Origin: UBA1858 sp965262455
GTDB lineage: Bacteria > Pseudomonadota > Gammaproteobacteria > UBA4575
Reading direction: 5' to 3'
DNA length: 64,000 nucleotides
NCBI GenBank assembly: GCA_965262455.1
Contig: CBDHFH010000008.1
Coordinates: forward strand, 558,001 to 622,000
In this document: positions 1 through 8,997 of the stretch, one piece after another
Layout of the letters: each line of letters opens with the position of its first letter
How positions within the stretch are numbered: the first letter of the stretch is position 1
Notes under the pieces: generated by a model
What the model saw: the letters and a program-made list of their open reading frames with translations, nothing else
Told to the model about the DNA's origin: nothing
Database searches by the model: none
Program-made: the position numbers and the translations under genes

Positions 1-479
1 TCCCAGCTAAAAGCATTATTAAATATAGTACCTGTCTTGAGAGTGACTTCACCAAATGACCAAGTAAACTGAACGGCTAACGTGGATGCATCAAATACTC
101 CGGTACAGTCATCTGTTGAAAATTTCACTCCATTCCCAGGTTCCACAGATGGTGAAGGGCATGGATCTACAGCCCCGCTTGCAGTATCTGCACTATAGTT
201 GAAGCTGGAATTGTTCGTCCAAATATTGATTGCATCGATATATGCAGACTGAAATTCTGCATTCGTCGGTCCATTGCTCACAGTATTAGGTGCGTTGCTG
301 GTGTCTGCGGGGTTAGATGCTTCAATATCAACATTAACAGTTGCTTCTCCATCCAACCAGGAAGAACCTAATAATACAAATGCATTTGCGGGTGTATTCC
401 AAAATAATATGATTACAAAACTAGCGACGATAGCCACTAGGTAATTTCTGATGCTTTTTTGAAATTTATTTGTAAACAT
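1..479 (-). CDS. Secreted matrixin-like metalloprotease, N-terminal part (cut by window edge)
   Basis: An open frame starts at an ATG at 479 and runs off the left edge, so only about 160 N-terminal residues are visible. A signal peptide or anchor (hydrophobic residues about 13-27, then NTPANA) precedes a secreted domain. The visible part (an xIWTNNSSF strand, a Cys-containing loop, then TLAVQFTWS and TIFNNAFSWD) resembles the segment before the zinc site in matrixin-like (M10) bacterial proteases. The HExxHxxGxxH motif would lie outside the window, so activity cannot be shown. It follows the 227-aa secreted gene by 14 bases on the same strand, so the two are probably one transcript. The family assignment is inference. 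Confidence 0.5.
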   Translation of the reverse strand, partial: MFTNKFQKSIRNYLVAIVASFVIILFWNTPANAFVLLGSSWLDGEATVNVDIEASNPADTSNAPNTVSNGPTNAEFQSAYIDAINIWTNNSSFNYSADTASGAVDPCPSPSVEPGNGVKFSTDDCTGVFDASTLAVQFTWSFGEVTLKTGTIFNNAFSW

Positions 480-493
480 GTTTAGTCGAAAAG

Positions 494-1177
494 CTAGTTA
501 TCATTAGACGAACTTTGTATAGCGCGTAACTTGTTTACTAGTGAATTTTTAAAAACTGTCACGCTCATGGCTTCATGCATCTGATTTTTATTTTCGCCAA
601 CATGTAGACCGCGCACGATGCCATGACTAAAAGGCACGTACTCTGAATGAGATTCATGTGAGTGATGCAAATCTTTTAAAGTCGTTTCGTTTGCAACATT
701 AGGTTCTTCAATGTCTATCACTGGTAATCCGTCATAGGTCATAACGCGTTCAGTCCGATCACTATCTTGCTTAACAATGAAATGACCCTGACTCCAGCCA
801 ATAAATGGGTTGATATAGTTAATAGAACTTTTATGCGTAAAATAAATTCCTTGTTCACCAACTTTTGGGTAATTCATTGAAGCAATATTTAATCGAGTGC
901 TACCTACCGTACCGCCTGCAAAATGCAGTGTTAATGTATCTGAAGTATGACTACCTTTGATGATATCTTTGATGTGAAATTCAATATAAGTAGAAATGCT
1001 GGTTTTATCTTTATTCCAACGCGATTGGCTAGATAGAACTTCACCTTCGAATATTAGTTCTGACTTCTTCAATAAATAATCAACGTCAACACTGAGTACC
1101 GTAGAGGCTTGACTATTATTCAGTAGTAACAAAAGCAGTATCAGGATAAAGATGTCTATATTACGAGCTAGTAACAT
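494..1177 (-). CDS. Secreted protein of unknown function, partner of the metalloprotease-like gene
   Basis: This 227-aa protein has an N-terminal signal peptide with a leucine/isoleucine-rich core ending near SQAS. The mature domain has a beta-rich pattern (IFEGEVLSSQSRW, YIEFHIKDIIKG, LTLHFAGG) that I associate with small secreted proteins often found next to matrixin-like proteases. The C-terminal third has a histidine-rich stretch (HHSHESHSE, residues about 170-178). It lies directly upstream of the protease-like gene, 14 bases apart. A role as protease partner or inhibitor is only a guess from adjacency; no catalytic motif is visible. Confidence 0.6.
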   Translation of the reverse strand: MLLARNIDIFILILLLLLLNNSQASTVLSVDVDYLLKKSELIFEGEVLSSQSRWNKDKTSISTYIEFHIKDIIKGSHTSDTLTLHFAGGTVGSTRLNIASMNYPKVGEQGIYFTHKSSINYINPFIGWSQGHFIVKQDSDRTERVMTYDGLPVIDIEEPNVANETTLKDLHHSHESHSEYVPFSHGIVRGLHVGENKNQMHEAMSVTVFKNSLVNKLRAIQSSSNDN

Positions 1178-1370
1178 GATGTCCTATTTCTTTATAGTAT
1201 TGTGAGATGATTTTATAGGTTAACTGTGTATTGGATGTTACATTACATATTAAGTACAGGAATAATTCAGTGATTTAATATCAAAGTGACCATGAGTTCT
1301 AAATATTAAGTTTCAATTTATTCCTTAAATATACTACGTGTATGTCAGGGAGAGTAATGTGCGAGTTGAA

Positions 1371-2063
1371 TCATCTGGTACTACTTATAAACCTCTCTAT
1401 ATCTTTAGATGTTTCATTGGGTTGTGTTTGTAGCAATAAGTGTGGTGCATTAAATTGAGAGATGGATAAGTTTTTAGCCTTGGTTTCTATTTGAGTTAAA
1501 GAATATTTTTTTACTAACCAGTCATCTAGTGCCCGCTGATATAAAATTGGCAGTTCGAGTTCAGCTAAAGTGTCTAATACGTTTATGTTAATTATTTCCT
1601 CGAGTCTCTTATGTATTATTTCAGCAGATAATGTTGCATTTGCTAATTTAACTTGTTCAATCAATGCTTGATTATTTGCTCCACCCAATAAGGCTTTTTT
1701 TATGTACCATGCTGGCATTTCATTGCGAAAGAAAATTGGATGTGTAATCGGACGAAACAATTTACTTAAATGAGGGCGGGGATTACTTGCAAAAGTGACA
1801 CACAGGATTAGTCCTTTAACGTAATCTTTTGCGTAGTTTGCTATTAATATCGCCAATGGCCCGCCAAACGACTCGCCTAAAATATAGAGTGGTTCGTTAG
1901 GCAATCGAGGTAGTAGGTAGGTATAAATCTCTTGGTAGGACAAGGGTGCATGATTTGGATAAGCCAGTACAAGGGGTTCGATAGTAGGTGAAAGTTTATC
2001 TAGCAAAGGCGTGAATAAACGACCAGAGCCATCGAAGCCTGACAGCAGAACAAGTTTTATCAT
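1371..2063 (-). CDS. Alpha/beta hydrolase
   Basis: This 230-aa cytoplasmic protein has the alpha/beta hydrolase fold. The nucleophile elbow GESFGG puts the catalytic serine at residue 65; Asp180 or Asp181 in QRALDDW and His208 in NAPHLLL complete a plausible triad. The N-terminus VLLSGFDGSG matches the oxyanion-hole strand of small esterase/lipase-like members. There is no signal peptide. The substrate cannot be told from sequence. It stands alone, with about 190 bases upstream of the next gene on each side. Confidence 0.8.
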   Translation of the reverse strand: MIKLVLLSGFDGSGRLFTPLLDKLSPTIEPLVLAYPNHAPLSYQEIYTYLLPRLPNEPLYILGESFGGPLAILIANYAKDYVKGLILCVTFASNPRPHLSKLFRPITHPIFFRNEMPAWYIKKALLGGANNQALIEQVKLANATLSAEIIHKRLEEIININVLDTLAELELPILYQRALDDWLVKKYSLTQIETKAKNLSISQFNAPHLLLQTQPNETSKDIERFISSTR

Positions 2064-2195
2064 AACTAATTTAAATTAATAGAGGCTTGAGGAAAAAAAT
2101 TAAATTCTCTCTCAAGGACAGATGTGTATTTAAATACTAGACGTTGAAAATGACAGTTGTTTGTCAGATAAAATAATAAAAGCTGTCGTTAATGT

Positions 2196-2465
2196 TTATT
2201 GAGTGATTTTACTAACCACGGATCTTATAATTCTACATTCCTGGTTTAATTTGATGTCTTTTATATTTGCTACTTTGTGTTTAAGGGTCTTTGTTGGACC
2301 AAATTCTAGAATAGTATTACCGGATAATATGATGATGGCATCTTCAAAATATATCAATGAATCTTCAGGTGATGAAGACGATGGGTTGTAGGTACTGTTA
2401 ATTACTGGACCTCTCAACACTGTAATTTGAGCAGCCATGGCTACCTTATTATTATGATTAGTCAT
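2196..2465 (-). pseudogene. N-terminal remnant of guanine deaminase
   Basis: The 89-residue frame has the N-terminal beta-sandwich pattern of guanine deaminase (GuaD, amidohydrolase superfamily): VLRGPVINSTYNP, a proline/serine loop, then YFEDAIIILSGNTILEFGP. In intact enzymes this is followed within 20 residues by the metal-binding HIHYPQ motif. Here the frame drifts into unrelated sequence and stops, and nothing resembling the catalytic barrel lies in the following 130 bases. I therefore call it a truncated remnant of about one fifth of the gene. It could instead be a small unrelated protein. Confidence 0.45.
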
Positions 2466-2638
2466 AATGCTGTGAGTAATGCGTAATATTGTAATAAATC
2501 ACTGCATTAAAATCACTACCTAAAACCAAGAAAAAGGGCAGATATAACTAACATACAAGGTAAAAATTCATTTATTCGAATATAAAAACCTTAACTTTAT
2601 TGTGACAATAATGTCATCTTAATTTGCCTATACATATT

Positions 2639-3580
2639 TTATTTTTTATAACTGCTATGACTAACTAGTTGTAAATTGGGTTCTTCAGTTAATTCATGAA
2701 TTTGAAAATTCCCATCAACCATACCTCTTGCCCACTGCGCTGAGCGAGTAAATGTGCCAAATGGTAATATGTGTATTGAATCAAATACTTTTTTGTCAAC
2801 TTTAACGTTATAAGCAGCCATGTCTAGAATGGTATGATTGGGAGTCGAAACAGATACCAACTTTTTCATAGTTTTGGTATGTTTCATTAAGCCAATAATT
2901 GATGCCTTGACGCCACATTGTTTAGCAAATTTGTATAGTTTCGTGGGGCTGACTAATCCAGGGAGTCCAGCACGTATTGGTGTATCTTTTGATTTGTCAT
3001 GACTAGAATTTTCATACCAGCTTATTAATGGGTCTGCCGAGACGATGAATTGTGAGATTAAAAATGGATTTAAGCTATTCTTATAACAATATGATAGTTT
3101 CTGGTTGATAGATTCGGAAATAATATTGGCATCTACCGCTGGGTGCCCCTCAGGGTGAAAAGCGATACCAACCTCTGAGATATTATGCTTCTCATATACC
3201 TTTGTTTTTAAAACATCCAAGGTGCTTTCAAATGCGCCTTCAGGTGGATTAGGATCTCCACCAATTGAGAGTAATTGTTTTACATCTAAAATTTCTAGAT
3301 CACGAATATATCTGTCTAGCATGTCTAAATCTTTTATTCTTCTTGCAGGGATGTGTGGTACTGGCACCATTTCTTGATCCCTTAATTTCTTCGCCACAGC
3401 AACGACATCACTAGGCGCCACATCAGGAATAAGACCGATGAATACGCGTGTTCCTTTTGGTAAATGATCTCGATAATCATCAATTTTTGCTGATTCGCTT
3501 GGTAGTATCTCTATAGAGAACGATTGAAACATTCTCTCTATTTCGCTCTTCACGGCAGCTATGTCGACGGTTAATTTCAT
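2639..3580 (-). CDS. Methylenetetrahydrofolate reductase-like protein (MetF family)
   Basis: This 313-aa protein has the TIM-barrel pattern of flavin-dependent 5,10-methylenetetrahydrofolate reductases: VFIGLIPDV near the N-terminus, VPHIPARR (the family's conserved PH.(A/T).R segment), LLSIGGDPNPP, GIAFHPEGHP and SQFIVSADPLISWY. The usual reaction is NAD(P)H-dependent reduction of methylene-THF to methyl-THF in the cytoplasm. Sequence details (IRAGLPGLVSP, HILPFGTFTRSAQWA) fit a divergent subfamily rather than housekeeping MetF, so one-carbon catabolism is possible. It stands alone, with about 105 bases to the tesA stop. Confidence 0.75.
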   Translation of the reverse strand: MKLTVDIAAVKSEIERMFQSFSIEILPSESAKIDDYRDHLPKGTRVFIGLIPDVAPSDVVAVAKKLRDQEMVPVPHIPARRIKDLDMLDRYIRDLEILDVKQLLSIGGDPNPPEGAFESTLDVLKTKVYEKHNISEVGIAFHPEGHPAVDANIISESINQKLSYCYKNSLNPFLISQFIVSADPLISWYENSSHDKSKDTPIRAGLPGLVSPTKLYKFAKQCGVKASIIGLMKHTKTMKKLVSVSTPNHTILDMAAYNVKVDKKVFDSIHILPFGTFTRSAQWARGMVDGNFQIHELTEEPNLQLVSHSSYKK

Positions 3581-3685
3581 ATCTATATATTGAAAGAAAC
3601 TTGAATGTAATAAGCTTTGTTTTGCTAAACAAGAGTGTTGAATAGAAATTAGGGCATAAAGGATGATATATATTTAGCTAAGAAA

Positions 3686-4330
3686 TTAATTAAAGCTAGT
3701 TATGATATTTTCTAATGTATTCCAAATCGTGTTTAGAATTATTGATTGAGCGTCGCTGGTAGGATGGAGTTGGTCCGTCTGGAAATATTTATTTTCTAAT
3801 GCAATATCTTCAAGCATAAAAGGAATGTAATGAATATTGTTTTGACTGGCGATGTTCGCATAAACTTGGTGGAAAGCGCTTGCATACTTCTCACCGTAGT
3901 TGGGTGGTAGCTTCATACCTATTAATAATGTATCACCAGTTTCATTGCATTCATCTGTCATGGCTTGCAAATTCAGCTGCATAGCTCTTAAGGATAATCC
4001 ACGTAAACCATCGTTTGCCCCAAGAGCAATAATGCACAGTACAGGTGAATGCTGTTGTATAAGATTTGGTAGACGTTCATATCCACCCGCAGTAGTGTCC
4101 CCACTAATCGATGCGTTGATCACCTGCCAGTGTGAATTTTTATTCTGCTGACTCAACTTGTTACGTAATAAATTGACCCAACCTTTTTCAAGCTCAATGC
4201 CATAGGCAGCACTGAGACTGTCTCCCAAGACTAGAATAGTGTTGTCATTAGGTGAAGGGTTGATACTATTATCTGCATAGATAACATAGCTGATAGTTAA
4301 CAAATAAATTGTAAGGAAGCGGAGTAACAT
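3686..4330 (-). CDS. tesA: Periplasmic SGNH hydrolase (TesA arylesterase/lysophospholipase)
   Basis: This 214-aa protein has a signal peptide ending near YADN. It carries the SGNH blocks: VLGDSLSAAYG (nucleophile Ser), ISGDTTAGG (Gly), LGANDGLRG (Asn) and TDQLHP (catalytic Asp and His). TesA hydrolyses acyl-CoA, lysophospholipid and aryl esters in the periplasm. It is divergent from and abuts ybbA-ybbP, the arrangement known from E. coli. Its ATG overlaps the region where the ybbA start must lie. Confidence 0.9.
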   Translation of the reverse strand: MLLRFLTIYLLTISYVIYADNSINPSPNDNTILVLGDSLSAAYGIELEKGWVNLLRNKLSQQNKNSHWQVINASISGDTTAGGYERLPNLIQQHSPVLCIIALGANDGLRGLSLRAMQLNLQAMTDECNETGDTLLIGMKLPPNYGEKYASAFHQVYANIASQNNIHYIPFMLEDIALENKYFQTDQLHPTSDAQSIILNTIWNTLENIITSFN

Positions 4331-4334
4331 TATT
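4315..4334 (+). promoter_or_regulatory. Shine-Dalgarno and apparent AUU start of ybbA
   Basis: AGGAAGCGGAG at 4315-4325 is a good ribosome-binding site, but no ATG, GTG or TTG follows in the ybbA frame until 4452, inside the protein core. ATT codons at 4329 and 4332 sit 4 and 7 bases after GGAG, so AUU (as in infC) at 4332 is the best candidate. Confidence 0.5.
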
Positions 4335-5009
4335 TCTAAATTACCAATTTTAAGTTGTAGTCAAGTAAGTAAAATTGTTTCAACTGAAGAAGGCCCGCTT
4401 ACAATACTTGAAAATATTACCTTTGAAGTCTCCAAGTCAGAGTCAATTGCAATGATCGGGCAATCCGGCTCGGGGAAGACAACATTATTAAGTATTTTGG
4501 CAGGACTTGATACTCCGACCAGTGGATCGATTAAATTGTTCCAGCATCAGATTGAAAATTTATCTGAAGATGGACGTGCGGCTCTGCGTAATCAATATAT
4601 TGGCTTTGTATTCCAGGCATTTCACTTATTGCCTGGTTATACCGCACTGGAGAATATCATGTTGCCGCTAGAAATTAATAACAACAAACAAGCTAAATCA
4701 ATTGCTCAATCATTACTCGACAGAGTGGGATTAAGCCATCGAGCAAATCATTTTCCAACCACTTTATCCGGAGGCGAACAACAACGCGTGGCGATAGCCC
4801 GTGCGTTTGCTACGACACCGCCATTATTACTTGCTGATGAGCCAACAGGTAATCTAGATACACACACTGGCAGGAAGATTATTGATTTATTATTTGAATT
4901 AAATAGCGAACAAGATACAGCATTAATTTTGGTTACTCATGATGAAACTTTATCTAACAGATGTGATGTGTGTTATCAGTTAGAGGCGGGCTATTTAAAA
5001 ACGAAATAA
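4332..5009 (+). CDS. ybbA: ABC transporter ATPase, YbbA family
   Basis: With the start at 4332 the protein is 225 aa, the normal YbbA length. It has the Walker A GQSGSGKTT, Q-loop VFQAFHL, signature LSGGEQQR, Walker B LLLADEP and the H-switch VTHDE. The first ATG (4452) lies just before Walker A and would delete the first beta strands (ILSCSQVSKIV, GPLTILENITF), which match the family well, so I reject it. YbbA energises the YbbP permease, one base downstream; the pair is a MacB/LolCDE-type exporter or extractor linked to TesA. The substrate is not known. Confidence 0.9.
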   Translation: MSKLPILSCSQVSKIVSTEEGPLTILENITFEVSKSESIAMIGQSGSGKTTLLSILAGLDTPTSGSIKLFQHQIENLSEDGRAALRNQYIGFVFQAFHLLPGYTALENIMLPLEINNNKQAKSIAQSLLDRVGLSHRANHFPTTLSGGEQQRVAIARAFATTPPLLLADEPTGNLDTHTGRKIIDLLFELNSEQDTALILVTHDETLSNRCDVCYQLEAGYLKTK

Positions 5010-5010
5010 T

Positions 5011-7491
5011 ATGATTGGTTTTTATAGAAAGTCATTAGCTAGACAATTACGCCAGCCATCAATTCGTTTATTTTGTATTGCAATAGCAATGGCGTGCGCA
5101 GTGACATTTAGTATCAGCTTGCTAAGTGATCGACTTGAGCAGCTGTTTAACATGCAAGCAAAAGAGGTGCTCGCGGCTGATCTGGTATTGCAATCATCCA
5201 GTGAAATTAGCCAGCAGCAAAAGGATGTCATCCAGACTTTTAGTTTGGATCAGGCTAGAACATTAACATTCCAAACCATGGCCAATGCAGATGCCTCGGC
5301 TGGCTTCTTACTTTCAAGCGTCAAAGCGGTGACAGCTGCGTATCCATTGTTGGGAAAATTACAAGTTGCAAATGAGTTATACGGTGAGTTTAGCGACGCG
5401 GATGATGTCCCTCAATCAGGTGAAGCCTGGGTAGAAGACCGTGTGCTTAATGAATTAGGCGTCGACGTGAATCAAATGATTAACGTTGGTGAGATGTCTT
5501 TTAAAGTGACGCGAGTATTAGTCTATGAACCGGATCGAGGCAATAGTTTTTATAGTTTTACCCCTAGGATATTAATTAATTGGCAAGATATTGCATCGAC
5601 TGAAGTGATAAAGCCGGGTAGTCGTGTCACGTATCGTTACTTATTTTCCGGTGATGAGTCACAATTATCTGGCTTAAGACAAAGCTTATCGCCTTCGCTT
5701 GGTTTAAATCAGAAGTTTGTTACCGTCGACTCTGCTAATCAAACCTTATCTAATACTTTAGAAAAAGCCTATCGTTTCCTGAATATCACTGCGCTCATTG
5801 CAGTGTTATTGGGGGCAGTGGCAGCATCATTAGTGAGTTTTCAGTATGCCAATGAAATGACTTATCAATACGCGCTGTTGAGATGTTTGGGTTTAAAAAG
5901 CAAACAAATGATCACCGCGGTGGTGTTTCCTTTTATACTGTTTACATGTCTGGCCATTGTAATAGGATTTTCAATAGGCGCAGTCGCACATATTATAATT
6001 GTCAACACATTAGCAGATTTGATTCCTGAATCGCTGCCAGCAGCGAGCGCCAAACCCTATATATTAAGTAGCTTAACAGCAGTCATTGTTGTGATTAGTT
6101 TTGCCTGGCCATTTCTTAATAAGTTACTTTCTACGCCACCTAAGCTGCTATTAAATCGCATTGAAGTGCAACAGCATTCTATTTTTACCACAGCAATTTA
6201 TATATTTATTGGTTTATCGCTACTTATTTATACTGCGACACAAGATAGCGTAATGAGTATTTATATTTTAAGTATTTTATTTGCATTTATTATTGTAGCT
6301 TATTTTATATCGCGGCTTTTTATCTATCTGTTAGTCAAGTTCTCTGATAAAAGAGCGGCAACATTCAAGCTGGCATCTAGAAATCTAAATGCAAATCACA
6401 ATATGGTCGCCATACAAGTCATCGCGGTGGCGCTGACGTTTTTTGCATTAGCGCTAGTATCGACGATTAGAGATGATTTATTGATATCATGGCAATCGAA
6501 AGTGCCTGATAATGCGCCAAATGTATTTGCCATTAATTTATTTGAAAATGATCAAGCTAAATTACTGGGTCTTTTGCAAAGCAACGAGATAGCACATAGT
6601 CCTTTTTATCCGATTGTTCGAGGGCGTTTGAGTGCCGTGAATAATATTGCAATAAGAGAGTATACCAATAACCAATCTGGCAGATACGATGAATCCCTAG
6701 AGCGTGATTTAGCCTTAACCTGGAGTGAGCAATTACCTGCGGATAATAAGATTTTATCTGGTGTCTGGCATGCATCAAATACCGATCTATATAGTGTTTC
6801 TATTGAACAGGGGATTGCAGAAAATTTAGCAATCGGCTTGGGTGATCGCATAACGTTCACTATTCAATCTAGAACTGTATCTGCTGAAGTGACAAGTATA
6901 CGCTCAGTTGAGTGGGAGTCTTTCACGCCTAATTTTTATATGATCTTTTCTTCCGGCGTGCTTGATGATATGCCAACAACTTATCTGACAAGTTTACATT
7001 TAGCTAGTGAACAACGACCATTAATGCGTGACCTTGTTGAGAATTTCCCAAATGCGACATTTTTTGATGTTGAATTCCTGTTGAAAAGGGTACGCCAGAT
7101 ATCTAACAAAGTTAGTCACGCGGTTGAAACTGTTTTATACTTTTCGCTTGTGGCGAGTATTTTAGTATTTATCTCTATCGAAATGATATTGCAAAAATAT
7201 AGAACGTATACAAGTGCCATATTTAAATCTGTCGGTGCAGATATAAAGTTGATTCAAGGAATATTTCGTATTGAATTCTTATTAATTGGACTTTTGTCTG
7301 GTGTGATTGCATACATGTTAAATATGATTATTAGTTATGGTATATCAAATTATATTATTGAAGGCGACTTCATATTTAATTTAAAAACAGTAATTTTATG
7401 CCTAGTGTTTGCGCCATTAATGGTGCTTATTGCGGGCTATATATCTATCAATCGAACTAAACAGATTCCTGTTAAATCACTGTTAGCATGA
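5011..7491 (+). CDS. ybbP: ABC transporter permease, YbbP/FtsX family
   Basis: This 826-aa inner-membrane protein has an N-terminal transmembrane helix (about residues 19-40), a large periplasmic domain, and two FtsX-type permease units: helices around residues 255-380 and again near the C-terminus (about 705-815), with a middle helical block around 390-440. This duplicated layout and length match YbbP. It starts one base after ybbA and forms the membrane half of that exporter. With tesA divergent next door, a role in extracting lipid-like molecules from the membrane is plausible but unproven. Confidence 0.88.
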   Translation: MIGFYRKSLARQLRQPSIRLFCIAIAMACAVTFSISLLSDRLEQLFNMQAKEVLAADLVLQSSSEISQQQKDVIQTFSLDQARTLTFQTMANADASAGFLLSSVKAVTAAYPLLGKLQVANELYGEFSDADDVPQSGEAWVEDRVLNELGVDVNQMINVGEMSFKVTRVLVYEPDRGNSFYSFTPRILINWQDIASTEVIKPGSRVTYRYLFSGDESQLSGLRQSLSPSLGLNQKFVTVDSANQTLSNTLEKAYRFLNITALIAVLLGAVAASLVSFQYANEMTYQYALLRCLGLKSKQMITAVVFPFILFTCLAIVIGFSIGAVAHIIIVNTLADLIPESLPAASAKPYILSSLTAVIVVISFAWPFLNKLLSTPPKLLLNRIEVQQHSIFTTAIYIFIGLSLLIYTATQDSVMSIYILSILFAFIIVAYFISRLFIYLLVKFSDKRAATFKLASRNLNANHNMVAIQVIAVALTFFALALVSTIRDDLLISWQSKVPDNAPNVFAINLFENDQAKLLGLLQSNEIAHSPFYPIVRGRLSAVNNIAIREYTNNQSGRYDESLERDLALTWSEQLPADNKILSGVWHASNTDLYSVSIEQGIAENLAIGLGDRITFTIQSRTVSAEVTSIRSVEWESFTPNFYMIFSSGVLDDMPTTYLTSLHLASEQRPLMRDLVENFPNATFFDVEFLLKRVRQISNKVSHAVETVLYFSLVASILVFISIEMILQKYRTYTSAIFKSVGADIKLIQGIFRIEFLLIGLLSGVIAYMLNMIISYGISNYIIEGDFIFNLKTVILCLVFAPLMVLIAGYISINRTKQIPVKSLLA

Positions 7492-7871
7492 AGCCAACTA
7501 CATTTAAATAAATGTGACAACTAGACTAGTAGAGTCACTCATCAAATAGCGTTGTAAATACTCGCTAGCAAATCTCAACAAGAAAATTATTTTATCAATT
7601 CTAATTCTTTTAATGCCATGCTCGGGCTTTGCTTCAAAAACAAATATGAATAGCTAGATTTATCGATTCAAATTCAACAAATAAATGATTAAATAAATTA
7701 ATCACCGCTGTTATTCTGTAGTTGTACCAGAACAATACATATTAATATGTGGTTTCTACTTAAATATACCTGATTTGTAACGTGTGACAGTGCTAAACAT
7801 AGCAATAACAATAGAAAATGTGCAGTCATATTTAATATGAGAATGATAAATTTTCTTGTATCATAACCTGC
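7492..7871. other. Intergenic, 380 bases, no gene recognised
   Basis: The stretch is AT-rich and lies after the ybbP stop and before the hydroxylase gene. On the minus strand around 7587-7665 there is a 26-codon open stretch ending in MALKELELIK and a stop, without a start; it may be a gene fossil but is too short to call. A promoter for the hydroxylase is expected in the last 100 bases, but I see no clear -35/-10 pair. Confidence 0.4.
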
Positions 7872-8702
7872 ATGGAAATTGATTTAGACACAGGAAGGCT
7901 GTATGTATTTGTTGGAGGCCTGCTAATATTTTTCATTCTTGAGAGTATATTCACTAAACGCGAATGGCATGGCATGCGTTTAAAGCGGCTTGCACTGCAT
8001 GGTGTTGTTGCAACTTTTAATACTATTCTTATTCGTGTGTTTGCCTATGTGCCATTCTTGCTCCTGGCTGTCTATGCCGAAGAAGAGGGATGGGGCATAT
8101 CTCGTTGGCTGGGGTTAGTTGGCTGGCTTGAGATCATTCTTTCTATCATTGTTTTAGATATGTTTGATTATTGGTGGCATAGAGCAAATCATAGAATACG
8201 ATTCTTATGGCGATTCCACAAAGCACATCATTCAGACACCTATATGGATGTCACCACTGCACTTCGTTTTCATCCTGGCGAATTGATAAATTCGTTTTTC
8301 GTCAAAGCGGCTTGGATCGTTATTTGGGGGCCTACAGTCATTGCCTGGTTTTTATTTGAAGCACTAGTGAGTTTAAGTGCGCAATTTCACCATAGTAATT
8401 TTGATTTTCCAGATAAAGTTGAGCGCTGGTTATCGCTATTAATCGTCACTCCACGCTATCATGCTTCGCACCATGCTGTTGACCGTAAATATGGTGATGC
8501 GAATTACTCAACTATCTTTAGTATTTGGGATAAATTATTTTTCACTTTTGCACAACCTGCAAAAGGTGGATCAACGACATCAGGAGCAGATGCCATTGGT
8601 CTACCACAAGGGCGAGAGATAGCTTTCTCTCCCATTAAGCTAGCCACTGAGCCATTTAGCTCAAGAAATTTAAATCTTAACAAGGAAAGTACTTCTTCTT
8701 AA
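7872..8702 (+). CDS. Sterol desaturase / fatty acid hydroxylase family membrane di-iron protein
   Basis: This 276-aa integral membrane protein has the histidine clusters that bind the di-iron centre: HRANH (103-107), HKAHH (116-120), a third His pair near 173-174 (QFHHSN) and HASHH (197-201). Four or so membrane helices surround them. Members hydroxylate or desaturate lipids such as fatty acids, sterols, carotenoids or alkylglycerols at the membrane surface using O2. The substrate cannot be assigned. It is followed by two small secreted-protein genes in the same direction, possibly co-transcribed. Confidence 0.85.
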   Translation: MEIDLDTGRLYVFVGGLLIFFILESIFTKREWHGMRLKRLALHGVVATFNTILIRVFAYVPFLLLAVYAEEEGWGISRWLGLVGWLEIILSIIVLDMFDYWWHRANHRIRFLWRFHKAHHSDTYMDVTTALRFHPGELINSFFVKAAWIVIWGPTVIAWFLFEALVSLSAQFHHSNFDFPDKVERWLSLLIVTPRYHASHHAVDRKYGDANYSTIFSIWDKLFFTFAQPAKGGSTTSGADAIGLPQGREIAFSPIKLATEPFSSRNLNLNKESTSS

Positions 8703-8731
8703 ACCAAATCGACTACATCAGGAGATATATA

Positions 8732-8953
8732 ATGAAATTAATACTATCTTTACTATTAGTAATACCTTTGATTGCATTTGCAGGTGAACATGCAGGCAAA
8801 GGTGCAAAAGAACACGCGGGTAAAGAAGCCAAAGAACACGCGGGTAAAGAAGCCAAAGAACACGCGGGTAAAAAAGCAGAGCATGCAGGCAAAGAAGCCA
8901 AAGAACATGCGGGTAAAAAAGCAGAGCATGCCGGTAAAGCTGCCGAAGAATAA
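8732..8953 (+). CDS. Small secreted EHAGK-repeat peptide
   Basis: This 73-aa protein has a strong ribosome site (AGGAGATATATA before the ATG) and a signal peptide likely cut after AFA (residue 17). The mature part of about 56 residues is seven copies of EHAGK separated by KEAK, KGAK or KA spacers, so it holds seven His and many Lys, Ala and Glu. This pattern predicts an amphipathic helix. It recalls SmbP-type His-rich metal-binding peptides and LEA-like repeats, but I find no firm family. Metal binding is inference. Confidence 0.7.
   Translation: MKLILSLLLVIPLIAFAGEHAGKGAKEHAGKEAKEHAGKEAKEHAGKKAEHAGKEAKEHAGKKAEHAGKAAEE
8786..8950 (+). repeat. In-frame tandem repeat of 24/21-bp units
   Basis: Seven units encode the EHAGK octapeptides or heptapeptides: five of 24 bp, two of 21 bp. 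Several units are nearly identical at DNA level (GAACACGCGGGTAAAGAAGC recurs), suggesting recent expansion by slippage. The copy number probably varies between strains. Confidence 0.85.
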
Positions 8954-8997
8954 TAATTTAAGTATCAAGACACTTCATTATGCGCAATCGACTAGAA

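Noticed and set aside
4452..5009. ybbA starting at the first ATG
   Set aside because: It would begin just before Walker A and remove the conserved first strands; homologous coding continues 120 bases upstream.
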